Source: Vesta saturnalis
Taxonomy: Eukaryota; Arthropoda; Insecta; Coleoptera; Lampyridae
NCBI GenBank assembly: GCA_036346205.1
Contig: JARFJB010001172.1
Coordinates: 1,348,001 to 1,412,000, forward strand
Direction: 5' to 3'
DNA length: 64,000 nucleotides
Positions 22,618-34,528 of the stretch are shown here, in pieces; position 1 is the first letter of the stretch, and each line of letters begins with the position of its first letter. Made by a program: the position numbers and the translations under genes. A model generated the notes under the pieces. That model made no database searches and was not told the origin of the DNA. It worked only from the letters and a program-made list of their open reading frames with translations.

Positions 22618-23876
22618 TGTGATGAGACTATATTATAAAAATTCATATAGACTGCTCACAAAATTTTATACGAATTATTCAATTTCCAGGCACAAATTAA
22701 TTAGAGATTTACCAAATAAAAAATTCGGCTAATTTTGAGTCAGATTTTTATAGTGATAAAGATTATTTTTAGCTATTGATTACAAGTTATAAAACTTTCA
22801 CAATGTTTCTGACTTCCAGTAGTGCATGGACAACTAACCGGATGTCGGAACCATTGTAAATGGTTTATAGATTTATTTAATTATATAGGATCGTTGCATT
22901 AAAAAGAGCTAAGCAGTAGATCTAATAAAATTTAGGTTGGGGTTGTACAGGTCGCCATCTAATTAGTGTTCTTCGGAACGGTTATGGCATTGTGATATTT
23001 AGAAAGCTAAGAATTTATGTACCCCCTGAAAAATGTTGTAGCTATTTATTATACTGTCTTATGTTCTTTTTAAAGTAACTACCTTGTATATATTAAAAAT
23101 TTCATTAGCAATTTCAATTTTGTACCTGATCGTATTAATCGATAAAAATTAAAAGCGATAATACCGAATTCATTTGTAAATTTTGAAAAGTAGAAGATTG
23201 ACTTTTATTTTATGATACACTTATCGGTTTTTGAAATGATGCCACACAAGACCTATTTTCAGGTAAACAGAATATTAATTGCCATTTGTTACAAATTCAT
23301 TTTCATTTACAACATACTGTCGTTTCCTTACTTTTCCTGTAAATTCAGGAGGTATAAACATTTAACAGTTACAAAAAATTAGACATGAGTGTTTTTTTCT
23401 ACTTTCTTACATAATGATCAAGGAGACTTGTATTAATAATCTTACAGAGCTAAATATTACTGTACAGATGTGAACCGAAATAAAAACTTGGTTATTCTTA
23501 TTTTCTAAATGCTAATGCTAATGATGAGTAAATTAATGTGTATTTTAAAAGGTTCAGCCTTGTGAGAAAGCAACTGGTTAACTTGCTTATAATTTATTAT
23601 ATTACTAATTTTTTCAGAGAACGGATTATATTAAATCACATTAGTTTAACTACAAAGATTATCAATTATTTAGCAAATTATTCGTCATTCTCAGTTACCA
23701 GGGAATTTTTATTTTTGTTTTTTAATGACAAGTGTTCTGTTCGAAAAATTTATTCTTTTAATTATTAATTTTTAACATCAACAACGTAATATATATTTGA
23801 GAAATTCATACTGCCCCCAATATTATTCCTTGACAATTTTTATTTTGTGCTGATTCGTTTTTATTTCTCAGAATAT
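22618..23876 (+). other. FUT8 3' untranslated and downstream region
   Basis: Non-coding, AT-rich. Possible poly(A) signals are AATAAA near 22707 and 23481 (GAAATAAAAACTTGG). No open frame with recognisable homology. Confidence 0.4.
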
Positions 23877-26165
23877 AACTCTTAAGCGCCTGAATTTTTT
23901 TTTCTATATATTTTGCACTTGATATTATATTTTTTTCTGTTTCATTGCTAAAAAAATCAGTGTTACTTTAAAGTAACGCTAGGCTCAAGTGGGGGCAAAA
24001 ACAAAAATTCAGATAAATGTGGAATTATTTATTATGGAAATGAGCAAAACATTCTGTACAAAGTCCAACATCGCATTTTGTGCACATTGTCCGTGTACTT
24101 GAGGAACATCCCTCCCCGGCACATCGTCTCCTTTTTTTGTTGGGAATAAATATTACCAAATGATTCATTCGGTCGTATCGAAAAATCATCTGACGCTCGG
24201 TTGAAACTAACGCTCGATTTTGACGTTAATGGTCTTCCAGAACCTTTGGGTTGTGTGCCATAGGTTTAGAGATATTTCCTAACTATGTCTCGGCGAAAAG
24301 CGAGTTGTGTAAGGGATCTACCTGATTTTGTGTGTAGTTGCCATGCATTATGAGCCGAGACATCTAGAAGCCATGAGAAAATGGGCCACCGCCACTTTTT
24401 ACCTCTTACACTAATCCTCTAGCGGTGTACATTTTCATCCATTATGTCTGTGCCTCCCATTGATGAATTGTATTTGCTAATGGCCTTAGGCATTGGCACA
24501 GATACGATGGATTTGGTGGCTTGTGAGTATTGTTTCACATTTTTTACTGGTGAAATAACAAAGCAGGTTGACCCTACGGTAACTACTCCATTATCCACCC
24601 ACTTTACGTTACAATTACATCATTACATAAAATTGTGGATTCTGTTGTCACCCTTAGTCTTTTAGCCAAGATTTTTTTGTTGGTCAAAGGACAGGTTTTG
24701 GGCAAACGGTTCTCTCGCATTGGTACCCGTACCACTGTAACCTCTTTGTTTTAAATGTATCAGTACCGGTAAATACCGGTAAAAGAGTGTCGAAAAATAA
24801 ATTGTAAGATTAATTTTTTTATCGGTAGGTTAGTCACTTCGTTTTCGGGGATTATTTCCTTGATACATGTCAAAATTTACCAAGTATCCACAGACTGTGT
24901 TGACACACCACATCTTGTATCCGAGTCGAATCAGTTTTCCACAGATGAATTGTTTGCAGTTGTGTCTACAGTAATATTTGACCATACATTCGTCATAATT
25001 GAGATTTTCTTCAGGCTGAAAATTGGATAAACACTTAACCTTTATTTTATTCATAAGTGGTCTGACTTTCCAAGCTTTATCACTCATGTCTGGATTATTA
25101 TTGTCAGCAGAGTGTGTAATTAGACATATTAGGAGAAATCTGTCCCTTCTCATAGAATTGCACACAAGATTGCTGCTCATATCATCTCCCGTATCTCAAT
25201 AATACTGTTTCCCTAGTAAATGGGCATATCCTGTTAAAATCAAGATGCCTATAAAGCATTTCATTTCTTCTACTGGAATACTGGGGTCAGCGCAATTTTT
25301 GAAGAGAGCGTATTGTCGCGTTTGTTCCGTCAAAAATTCAACAATTTGGTCATCTATAAATTTTTCAAATAATTGAACACATGAAAGCTCTTTGAACTCC
25401 GAATTTAAATTTGGATAATCAAAAACCCTAGAAGTAACATATTCCATGCCTCCATTTATCCAATCCAACTTTCGAGACTTGTCTGGTACAATTACTCACG
25501 GTGCTCTGTTTGAAGAGGATGGTCCTGAAAGATTGGTAACCTGTTCATTTTCTTCTTCCTCTTCATCAGACAATTTATCTAAATTTTCATTACCGATGCT
25601 GCAGCAGGGAGTTATGATACACTTAGGTTGTCAACAATTCCACCTTCGTCCTCTTCTCCTGAATCTTCATCTGTAAGAATGTTTGCATCCGGTGGTTTAA
25701 TGTATATTTCCTCTACATTTTCCTCATCGAATGCGATTTCTGGCGCTTCTTGTAATGTAAAACCTCATCTACAAAATAATAACTACACAAAAATCTAAGT
25801 TACAACAATGCAACTGCCTTGCGTTAATATAAGTAACACAGGAGATTGACTAAGTTTTGATTAATTATTTGATAATAAATCATATATAAAATGATACGTG
25901 ACAAAAACTACATGCTTTTTGAACTTGATTTGCCAAATTGGCTAACAATATAAAAATTATACTTACGTAAAGTTGATATCCATCGTAATGTTGAGTTATA
26001 TACGATGCACCACACAAAGTCAGTAAACAAACACCAAGCAAACGAAAATGGTGACTAATATGTGCATCCATCTGCCAGCAACTTTTGCATTTACCTGTAT
26101 GCCGACCTTTATGGTAGAACCCTACACTCGTTACCTAAAAATGACGCTAGGCGGTTAAGGGTTAA
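23877..26165 (-). mobile_element. piggyBac element 2, both ends present
   Basis: The right end is TTAA (26162-26165) preceded by GCTAGGCGGTTAAGGG, giving CCCTTAACCGCCTAGC inwards. The left end near 23880 reads CTCTTAAGCGCCTG followed by a T-run, matching the right end imperfectly (CTTAAnCGCCT). This fits piggyBac TTAA targeting. Length is about 2.3 kb, normal for the family. The transposase lies between on the minus strand. Confidence 0.7.
24027..25760 (-). pseudogene. piggyBac transposase 2 with Cys-rich C-terminus
   Basis: Minus-strand order: an acidic N-terminus (APEIAFDEENVEEIYIK and TDEDSGEEDEGGIVDN, about 25750-25630), KLDWINGGMEYVTSRVFDYP near 25470-25400, MKCFIGILILTGY near 25260, then MRRDRFLLICLITHSADNNN (about 25155-25095). 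SDKAWKVRPLMNKI and ENLNYDECMVKYYCRHNCKQ (about 24990-24930) hold the first conserved Asp of the DDD core, followed by LIRLGYKMWCVNT and YLVNFDMYQG (about 24915-24860). The middle (24200-24830) is badly frameshifted. The C-terminal zinc-binding tail CAGEGCSSSTRTMCTKCDVG then LCTECFAHFHNK is clear at about 24130-24030 and ends at a TAA. Multiple breaks make it inactive. It is a different piggyBac lineage from the copy at 11.5 kb. Confidence 0.88.
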
Positions 26166-26359
26166 TGTATTGGTTACATTTTAGATTTTATAATGTTGTA
26201 TACAGGAGTTTTAACTTGAAATAAATTCACCGTTTTCAGTTGTGCTTTTTATTTTAAAACTATTTATACATTATGCCGGAAATTTGAGGAATGCTTTTAT
26301 CGATAATGTTACTTTAAATACATAAACAAAAAGGTAGTATATAACTAAACTAATATAGA

Positions 26360-27240
26360 AGGCCTCACACCAACAAATGTGTGAACAGTGCACTAGTTGG
26401 GAAAAACACTATTACCTTCCAACCTACTTAACATATAATAATAATATTTATTTCTGAGTTTCTTTTCTACAAAATTTGTTTAATAATTACCACAGTATAG
26501 ATATATAGCTAACGCATACAGTAATGACACAGCTTTTCGGCGCCTTTGATCTTTGTGTGGCTGAAATCGATGATTTTGAGAACTGTACAGGTGTATAAAT
26601 TCAAATTTTTTTTAAGAATAAATGTAACTAATAAAAAAATCAAATTTAGTTCACTAAACATACATAACTATACAGACTCTCTACAAAACTGTTAATATAT
26701 GTATAGTTCACTTTTATTTATTAGAAATAATAAATTGTCAATTTCCACTACTGTTGTTGCGATATTCTTTAAAAGAACATATGAATCCACCTTGCTTCGT
26801 ACAATTCATTTTCAAAACAAAACAGAAGCTGATGATGTATAAATTTTATTTATATATTAATTACATCACCTCTTGAACGGTATACTCATATGACAAGTCG
26901 GTTATTACAAATAGATACACCTTCTTATGATAAATCAAACGAAATTAAAATCAGCTGATTGGTCTAAACACTCACTATTGCCATTTTGCTGATAGTACAG
27001 AATGACGCAGACGTAAACAAAATTATCCACAAAATTCCTATATAATGTCGCTACTGTATGTGTTAGCTATATATCTGTACTGTGGTAATTACAAACAAAA
27101 TTTGCCAATAAAACAATTGGTATACTAGTTCCTAAGCAAAAGAAATAATTACTGGAGGTGTTAATCTCTAACTCACAGAAGTGTGAATCTTGTGCACGAG
27201 TCATTATTATCGTATGGGAGTATTCTTATTATATTTTTTT
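26360..27240. mobile_element. Non-autonomous element with inverted repeats
   Basis: Bases 26469-26528 and 27047-27104 are reverse complements at most positions, sharing ATAGATATATAGCTAACGCA (left) with TGTGTTAGCTATATATCTG (right). Outside each arm lies a small hairpin of similar type: TCACACCAACAAATGTGTGA near 26366-26385 and TCACAGAAGTGTGA near 27173-27186. No open frame inside. Probably a miniature DNA transposon; its boundaries are estimated. Confidence 0.55.
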
Positions 27241-27640
27241 TTATATCTTGTAACCAGTTTGTAATAATTTTTTTTATAACGGATGGTGTTTCGAGTTTTT
27301 CGTAAGCATTATGAAGTATGGTATAAATTTATGGTGCAATATAGTTACAAAAGTGCTGCCCAATCGTTTTAGAAGCTGCTTCAACCTGTATCTCAGTTTG
27401 TTGTTTATACCTTCTTTGTAATTATGGCTAATAATTGATAAGTTATGATGCTGTTTTTGTTGAAAGCAAAGTGATTTATAACAGTAAAGTTGGAGGATAC
27501 CAAACAGTTTGCTTTGTTTGAATAATAATTCACTATCCCAATTTTCATTTATTAAAATACTAACTGTACCGTCACGGGTTGAATAGAATAAAAACTTCTA
27601 CAAAGTATTATAAAACTTAGAAAAAAAAACCAATGAAATC
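27241..27640. other. Spacer without recognised features
   Basis: AT-rich. I see no open frame, splice pattern or repeat shared with other parts of the window. Confidence 0.35.
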
Positions 27641-27754
27641 TGTAAAGTCATTCTCAACTTATGGCGTGAGCAAGGAGTACAATGACCATAAAAAATTTTA
27701 CAATAAAATATTTATTTAAAAAAATAAAAATATAAATTTAATTTGATTGAAAAA

Positions 27755-28881
27755 TCAATATTTTGTATGGCCACCTTTGGCAGTTAATAGTGCTTGAACA
27801 CGACGAGGCATACTTTCTATGCATGCTTGGATGGTTTCTTGGAGATGTCCATGATGGTTCCACTCGTATATTAGAAATTCCACTAACTCTACCTTGTTGG
27901 TTATATTTTTTTTATACATCTGCCTTTTTAGCAATTCCCAACCATTTTCATTGGGGTTCATATCAGGAGAATTGCCAGGCCAATCAAGAACCTTGATGTT
28001 TTTTTGCTCTAAATACTTCGATACACTTTTAGCTTTATGACATGGAGCACCATGATGCATGAAGACTGGTTTCTCGTCTCCAGGAAACCATTCCTCCATT
28101 TGTGGGATGAGCGTATTTTGTAACACTTTCAGGTATTGATCTTGTCTCATTGTATTTTCGACCACATAGAGACAACCAGTACCTTTGCCTGATATGACAG
28201 ACCACACCATGACTGATGGAGGGTGTTTGATGGTGGGAACAATGCAATCTGGCTTGTATGTCTCGTTTGGACGCCGCCGAACAAACTTGGTCTTTTCAAT
28301 TAAAACATGACATACCGATTCATCGGAGAAACAAACCTGGAAATTAAACAAAATTGTTTTTTTTTTAATTTTTTTTAAATTTATTTTAAGTGGCATTAAA
28401 TCGTAGGTCAAAATAAATTACTGTATACCTTTTTCCAGTCTTCTACGGTCCAATTTTTGTACTTTTTTGCCCATTCCATACATTTTTTAATCATTATTCA
28501 TGTAAGCCTTGGCTTGCGAACCAGTTTCATGGCCGTGAGCTTATTTTCTACCAAACGCCGTCGCAAAGTTCTTTCCGATATGTTAATACCTTCATCCTGA
28601 ACCTCTTTAGTTAACATATGTAACGGCTTCTTTCTGTTTTTAATACAAATGTCTCGTATTTTTCAATCCGTCCTCGGTGTCGTAATGTGAGTTCGTCCAC
28701 TATGACCCTTCAGTGATGGATCAAAACTGATATTAAGGTCCATTTTCTTATTAATATTTTTTACTGAGCTTCTAGATACTTCTCTCTTTGATGCAATTTC
28801 ATTTTGGGTCAGTTTAGTGGCCTTCAGTAGGCCACAGACCTGCCCTACTGTCTTTGGTGAAAGATCTGCATTTTTCCCCAT
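27755..28881 (-). pseudogene. Tc1-type DD34E transposase with a spliceosomal intron, mutated
   Basis: Minus-strand start MGKNADLSPKTVGQVCGLLK (28881), a paired-like HTH (TQNEIASKREVSRSSVKNIN), then ERTLRRRLVENKLTAMKLVR. An intron at 28428-28337 (GTATAC...TTTCCAG, 92 bp) falls between DWKK and VCFSDES, three residues before the first catalytic Asp. The rest is one open exon: WSVISGKGTGCLYVVE, PVFMHHGAPCHKAKS, DWPGNSPDMNPNENGWE. The spacing between the second site and the Glu is exactly 34 residues, but the second Asp is His (CAT where GAT is expected). Stops also follow TPRTD (28663-28665) and RKPRLT near 28498. It therefore cannot transpose. Terminal repeats were not found by eye. Confidence 0.88.
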
Positions 28882-29319
28882 TTAAAGTATTGTTGCAAAA
28901 AATATTTAGGGTAAAAAAATGATAAATATCTTACACAATGTTAATTACAATCCAAAACTTACCTTTTGTAGAGTTAAATCAACATCGGAAGACACCAAGC
29001 TGCGCAAAAAAAGTGACGTCAGAGTGTAAAGCTCAACAAAAAAATATACGTTTGAAAAAATAAAAGTTTAGGTTATGTTACTTCGCGTTTGTTGTCCAGA
29101 ATACAATTTTAGATGTAACATTTTTGAAATAATGATAAAGTAAAATCATATTTTATTGTCATAATTACAAAATCTAGTTTTTTTAAAATACATTTGCCAA
29201 TAACAATTAATCTCCTGATTTTTGGCCAGATTTAAATATTATCAGAGCATTATTTATAAAGCCCGTTTCACCACCTAAAATAATGATAAATAGCAACATA
29301 TTTACATTATAAAATTAAA

Positions 29320-29790
29320 TTAAATGTACGATTATAAGGCGATTTCCTTTTCAAATAGGAGATTTAAGACCTGCGTTTGTCCCATCTGTCCACGAATATG
29401 GTGTGGTATGAGACAAATGTATGTATGTTTCATCTAAAATTTACATAAGATTATGCAGTAGAATGTATAGTTTATAATCTTCAAAACTAACCTGTGTATA
29501 TAATTGGTCGTCCTGCTTTCCGATAATTAGTTATCGAACGTATATATGCACAACGCAAAGAACGTATTTCAATCTTACGATGACGTTTTCTTTCCCGAAT
29601 ATCCAATTGTTTCGTCATCTTTAATAAGGTTATAAATTCCTTCGAATATTACAAAATAAAACGTTGTTATCCATCTGCTTTTTACCTGAATTGATACTTT
29701 TAAACTATTTGTAATTATTCCACACAATCGTGCGAGCATCTTCAGATAACACACAGCGTTTTGTTGCTTGAGGTGCTTGAGTGTTATGAG
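29320..29790 (-). pseudogene. IS630-type transposase fragment (DETYIH family) with two introns
   Basis: Three minus-strand coding pieces line up. Bases about 29780-29690 give KRCVLSEDARTIVWNNYK, followed by a GTAAAA donor. Bases 29618-29492 give MTKQLDIRERKRHRKIEIRS and NYRKAGRPIIYT, ending at GTTAGT. Bases 29433-29351 give DETYIHLSHTTPYSWTDGTN then AGLKSPI and a TGA, after which the frame continues KGNRLIIVHL. The intron 29491-29434 (58 bp, GTTAGT...TTTTAG) splits the codon of the Asp in DETYIH, expected to be the first catalytic residue. Downstream catalytic parts are missing. It is distinct from the Tc1 element next to it. Confidence 0.7.
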
Positions 29791-30329
29791 ATGTATTTCA
29801 GTCGCACATTATATAAAGAACTAGATTTGATTACATTAATATAACGTGAAATTAATAATTAAAGTAATTTACTTAAAAATTCAATACAGGCAGCGGATAG
29901 TTTAAAAAAACTGTTTTGTAGAATAAGTAATAAACAAATTTGATAAGCCGGAAAAACAAAGACGTTATAAACAAAAGTTGGCAAACGATCAGCTGGAAAG
30001 TAACATTTTTAGAGCGCACAGTACTAATATCTATGTCATTTTCCAATCATTACTGCATCTTTATCTAATTTAAAAATGCGTTTCTGCGCTGGTGTCTTCC
30101 GATTTTGATTTTACTCTAGTAAAATATTCAGTTCAATCCAAAATAAACAGTGAACACAAATTTTTGGTTATAATCATGTTTACATCTATGCTACTTTACC
30201 AGAGTAAATGACTTGTGTTGCCAACTCAAAAATGTTTCTACAGTAAAGTTACTGAAATTAATGTAAGGCAACACTAGTTAAATAATAATAATTTAGAACA
30301 GGGCAGGTATAATACTTCTGATTACTGTA
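29791..30329. other. Spacer without recognised genes
   Basis: AT-rich. The phrase GTTGCCA near 30213 and its inverse GGCAACAC near 30267 flank about 50 bases, but I cannot assign an element. Confidence 0.3.
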
Positions 30330-31165
30330 CATCCACACAAAATTTGAAATTCAACCCACATCTATTCACCATGTAATCTTTCAGAGTTTTTAATATTTCT
30401 GAGCTAGTGGTTTTTGTGGGTAGTGAGACTGAAAAGAAAAACTCTTCTCTTAAGTTGCCATCTTGTTCAAATCACACATACACCAAAAGAGTTGCTTCAT
30501 TGTCAATATCTGTGGATTTCTCAAGTTGTAAAGCTGATCTTCAACGTCATGAGCAATGTGTTGAATTCGGCAAGGTACTGTGTCATTTGAGATTGCCACC
30601 TGTGATACTGTCTTAGCTGCCTGTTCACCCAACATTTCCAGACAAACATCTTTAATACAGTCTGAGATTAACGTCTCACCTATCGTATATCACTTTTTAG
30701 TATGGAGAATGAAGTATATGTTTTTAATTTTAAAAGATCCGTTGAAATATTTTTTTTAAAACATGCCAACCTTGATCGAAATGGAATTTAGTCATGAAAA
30801 TCAAATGTGTCTAAGCTTATACAAGTGTTTTACCACTGTTAATCAATGTAAAGCATAATGTACAGCATAGAATCAAAAAAAAATTCTTCACACACTTTAT
30901 ATGAAAAATAAATGATAAACAAGCAATAATTTTCAAGCTTACCTTTTATAATATGATCCGTATGAAATCACAAAATACTTTAATCTGGCTAATTGGTTGC
31001 AAAAACTGCAAAGTTCCAGTCAGTGGGACCAGAGGAGAGTACATGACTGCCTGAGTCAGATCATAAATTAGATTTCTGTACTACTTACTCGTGAGAATTT
31101 GCGGATCAGCGTCTTTCTACTTGCGGATGGGTGCCGGTCTGCGGACCGCACTTTGAGAAACGCTG
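30330..31165 (-). mobile_element. hAT element of ZBED5/FAM200 type, truncated
   Basis: The right end carries a hAT-type terminus: minus strand from 31165 reads CAGCGTTTCTCAAAGTGCGG then TCCGCAGACC. About 500 bp inside, the minus strand encodes MLGEQAAKTVSQVAISNDTV then PCRIQHIAHDVEDQL (about 30635-30530) and, after frame breaks, LREEFFFSVSLPTKTTSSEI then LKTLKDYMVNRCGLN (about 30455-30345). These are characteristic of the transposase-derived ZBED5/FAM200 family. The BED finger and the C-terminal dimerisation domain are absent; no left terminus was found. The plus-strand frame at 30407-30616 is a shadow. Inactive. Confidence 0.75.
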
Positions 31166-31189
31166 ATCTAAACAACTTTTAGACTCTTT

Positions 31190-31650
31190 GTATTCGTGTG
31201 TATGTATTGATTAATTGATTTAATATCTATGTTTATATCTCCTACAATAAAATGAAGAGAACCACATTCATCAAGGTATATCTGTAAGTTCTGACAAAAC
31301 TAATAAATACAGGTTGGGGGTGGTCTGTATACCGCACTAATAGTAATTATTATTATTATTGTCTCTTATAACTTTAATTTCACCTATATTTACGATTTCA
31401 TTTGTATGTATCCTTAATGTACATGATCACGCCATTGGTTTCGTTTACATAACCATTGTTATAGGTTAAATTAAAACGTGGGATATTAAAATAGTTTTTG
31501 TTTTTATTTATTTGCCAAGTTTCACTAAAAATAATGCAGTCAAACTTAGTTGAGTTAGTAATATTTTCATCTCATCGATATTTTTATTAATGCTCCTAAT
31601 ATTATTGTTTTTATCAGATTAAGATAGTAATCCACCTGATCTATTTTTAT
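31190..31650 (-). pseudogene. LINE endonuclease fragment, antisense
   Basis: The minus strand reads NIRSINKNIDEMK, IIFSETWQINKNKNYFNIPR, YNNGYVNETNGVIMYIKDTY, then SAVYRPPPT and CGSLHFIVGDINIDIKS. These are ordered APE-type endonuclease motifs (SETW, GVIMYIK, YRPP, GDINID) of a LINE different from the copies A-D. A stop and frame shifts occur near 31550, 31400 and 31310. No reverse transcriptase follows in the proper direction. Confidence 0.75.
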
Positions 31651-32396
31651 TGCTTCTGTTTCCGAATAATTATATTTTCTAATATAAGGATCCATAAATT
31701 AAATAATAACAAAAGTTTTACAATAACTTAAACTTATTTTTTTTTAAACAAATTAATTTATTGCAGCATCTTTTCCTTGCATATCAAAATTCAAAATTAA
31801 ACTAAACTTTAACAATATTATCTACTTTGGCACATTTCCGACAATGTCATTAAAGAAAGTAATGCATTTAATTTTACCTTTATCGGACACATAAATGTTT
31901 ACATTTTTTGTCCAGGTGTGGTACTCAGGAACCCAATAATTGGAGTAATTGTAATATAAGACTATAGGGTAGACCAAGACAAGTTCATTGATATCTCACT
32001 TATTGTGCGGAACCCTAGGGCTCTAAAGGTTATAAAGATCCAAAATATAACATGGGAGACTATGAGAAATACATTGAAATCAAATTTTTTGGCATCAAAT
32101 GGTTGGAAATAATGCCCTGAACCTAAGTAAAGTGGTTTTAGACCGCGCCCATACATCTACGAGCCGCGGCGGATTCCCTGTTTCTGTATCAATTGTAAAA
32201 AAAGTATACTAGTTAACCTAAGTGCTTTAGTGGCAATCTACGTTTAAGTTTAGCATTTTTTTTATTTCCAAACTATTTTTAGTATCATGTTGCTGTTTTT
32301 GTATCAATTAAAAAAAATAAACTAAACCTACAAATAACCTATGGCCAGGGAAAATTGGGAAAAAGAAAGTAAATAATTTATGTTGATATTAATTAC
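31651..32396. other. Spacer without recognised genes
   Basis: AT-rich with one GC-richer patch at 32138-32175. I found no convincing continuation of the Merlin-type exon here, although TTGATACAG near 32196 could act as an acceptor. Confidence 0.3.
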
Positions 32397-32485
32397 CTGC
32401 CTTCAGCATTCATGCCTAACACCCAGTGTCCTTCGATTTGTCGACCACGGTGATATTTCCGAGAGCCGAACTTCGACTCGTCAAT
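32397..32485 (-). CDS. Merlin/ISXO2-like transposase exon
   Basis: The 89 bases encode IDESKFGSRKYHRGRQIEG then HWVLGMNAEG, matching the ISXO2-like (IS1595/Merlin) core, including the first Asp-Glu of the DDE set in IDES. It is flanked by a good acceptor (TTATTGTTCAG) and a donor (GGCAG then GTAATT). The segment has no internal stop. No neighbouring exon of the same protein could be found. It may be an isolated fragment of a Merlin transposon whose gene carries introns, or part of a co-opted gene. Confidence 0.55.
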
Positions 32486-32589
32486 CTGAACAATAATGCC
32501 ACAGTACATTTAAAATAAAAATTTGTTTCACAAAATGAGTAAAAACTTACAAAAACCTCAACTTTACAAAAAGACCATTAGGTGTACTA

Positions 32590-33770
32590 CAAAAAAAAAT
32601 CAGAAGAATACACAACTTCTTTTCTGGCCAAATCCATCACTTTTTGGTTTTCATCATGCAATCCACTGTTGGACCATCTTTACTGGGCATCTTCACTATA
32701 AGCCTCTACACTCTCATTTTTCTCCTCAATTTCATTTTCACAAGACCTTAAATCAGAAAAACTCACACATGAATACTAAGTGAATGTGAAATCCTGCTAC
32801 CTCTGTTCGTTTCCATCCATGCCATTCAAATTTTTCACCACACCTTCATAGGGTCTTAGTAAGCCACATCCAGGGGCTGTGTAATGTGAGTGGAAGGTAA
32901 ATAAATGTCATTTCATTATTCTCACACAATCTAAGAACTTCTAAGCTGATTTTAGAGCCTAAGATTTATCTCCAATGACAACTTTTGGACTTTTGTTTCC
33001 TCAAGCGGGGCAGCAAGATGGTAAGAAACCAACCTTCAAAGGTTGCCATGTCAAACCAGCCACTCTTTGTCTGGTTGGAGCGACAGCCCTCCGGACCACC
33101 TTCAGTCCACATGCTCCACATGTTCTCCGCTTTATACACAACATAGCATTACCATAAGATATTATGGAGCTACAAGATTTTGTTGACTCCATAATTCGTT
33201 CAACATGTTTTAGCCCTCTTTTACAAATAACCTTACTTGTCCCAAGATTGGTCTCGCCATAGTTCCATGTATTTTCCGCTGGAACTTTCTGTAAAGCCAC
33301 CTCCAATTTATTAAAATATTCATTTAAAACATCATCTACAGCGGCACGACCCCTTTTAATATTGTTGCATGACCGCACAGACACTTTTGGATTATTGCAC
33401 TTACGGAAAGAAGCAATCCAATCTGGACGTGGCATATTATTTTGAAACATTTTCACAATTAAACCTTTCTTATCAAGAGAATTTTTCATAGTTAATCTAA
33501 TATCAAGATCAGTTAGTGGGAAACCATACTCAACCAACTTGTTTACATGTGCTTCAAAACCAGCCACCTCTTCTTCCGAAAAGAAAGTATTGGATGTCCA
33601 GGTTTCTTGGTGACATGTTATTTCAATTTCTTTTTATTATGCTTCTAGGAATCTTGTAAAGCTTTTCGAGTTCTAATTCTAGAACGGATATCATTTCAGG
33701 CACACCACTAAAGTGTCTTGGGTATGGTCTGCATATGTTCATGTTCCTGGCTCTCTTTTGTAATTCCTTG
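32590..33770 (-). pseudogene. pogo/Jerky-like transposase remnant 2
   Basis: The minus strand begins MPRNYKREPGT near 33769 after a TTTCCAG acceptor, typical of this family, then a stop. The open core 33567-33001 follows: EAHVNKLVEYGFPLTDLDIR, PRPDWIASFRKC, AENTWNYGETNLGTSKVICK and RIMESTKSCSSIISYGNAM. After a frame change come ENMWSMWTEGGPEGCRSN and FDMATFEGWFLTILLPRL (about 33120-33010). The motif NYGETN has Gly where the catalytic Asp of NYDETN is expected (GGC for GAC). The last third (32990-32590) is recognisable only in patches. It is a separate lineage from the pogo at 0.7 kb. Inactive. Confidence 0.82.
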
Positions 33771-34465
33771 GCATTTTAGCTTTTCTGGACTGGAAACAAA
33801 ACAACCAAGTTGTAGTAAACTAGATTTAGGCCAAAGTAACCCCCTAAAATCATATTTGCGATTATGTCTCACAAAAACACGAAATACTTTTACAAACAAA
33901 CAATAAAATTATCTACTTCCCACATTTTTATAGGAATTATATATTTTCTTAAAAATGTGCAGCACAACAATCACTTCCTTCAACACACAGTGTTACCGAC
34001 AAAATAAAAATAAAAGTTAGTGAATAACATGTCTGTTTTCATTTTTCGTCGCCCTATTTAAATATACAAAACTATTAGGGAAATATATCTTTTTTCTAAA
34101 GTATGCACCAATGTTACCCCTTATGGGTTTTCGGCAACTACTTGATACATGCTTTAAAAATGGTCGCTGAGAAACCTAGGGTTTCTATTTAAAAGAAATT
34201 ATTAATAAAATCATATGTCAAATTTGGAACATAATGTATAAATTTTTTTTTAATAAAACGAACTAATCAAAGTGTGGGGGGCATTTTAAAAAAAGCCATT
34301 GTCTGATGCACTGAATTTACTCCAAGTTACAGATTTGTGCTGTACACCGGCCACTTATCTTAAGCTTAAATCAGAACTATACTGGGCCATACTAATATAC
34401 TAGCGTCTATTTCCTATGCGTTACAAATGAACCCGGCCCGACCTTCAGGCAGCTAAATATAGAGT
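33771..34465. other. Spacer with possible pogo 5' flank
   Basis: Non-coding and AT-rich. Some of it must be the 5' part of the pogo element, but I cannot identify its terminal repeat. Confidence 0.3.
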
Positions 34466-34528
34466 AAAAAAATGGAAATTAAATCTGCGGTAACCTAGGT
34501 TACCGCGGATTTATTTCCATTTTTTTTA
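34466..34528. repeat. Perfect-core palindrome, GGTAACCTAGGTTACC family, copy 1
   Basis: A 62-bp near-perfect palindrome centred between 34496 and 34497. The core is GGTAACCTAGGTTACC; the arms continue through AATCTGC and AATGGAAATT to an A/T-run at each end. One mismatch and one gap. Related sequence occurs at 38855-39005. Confidence 0.8.
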
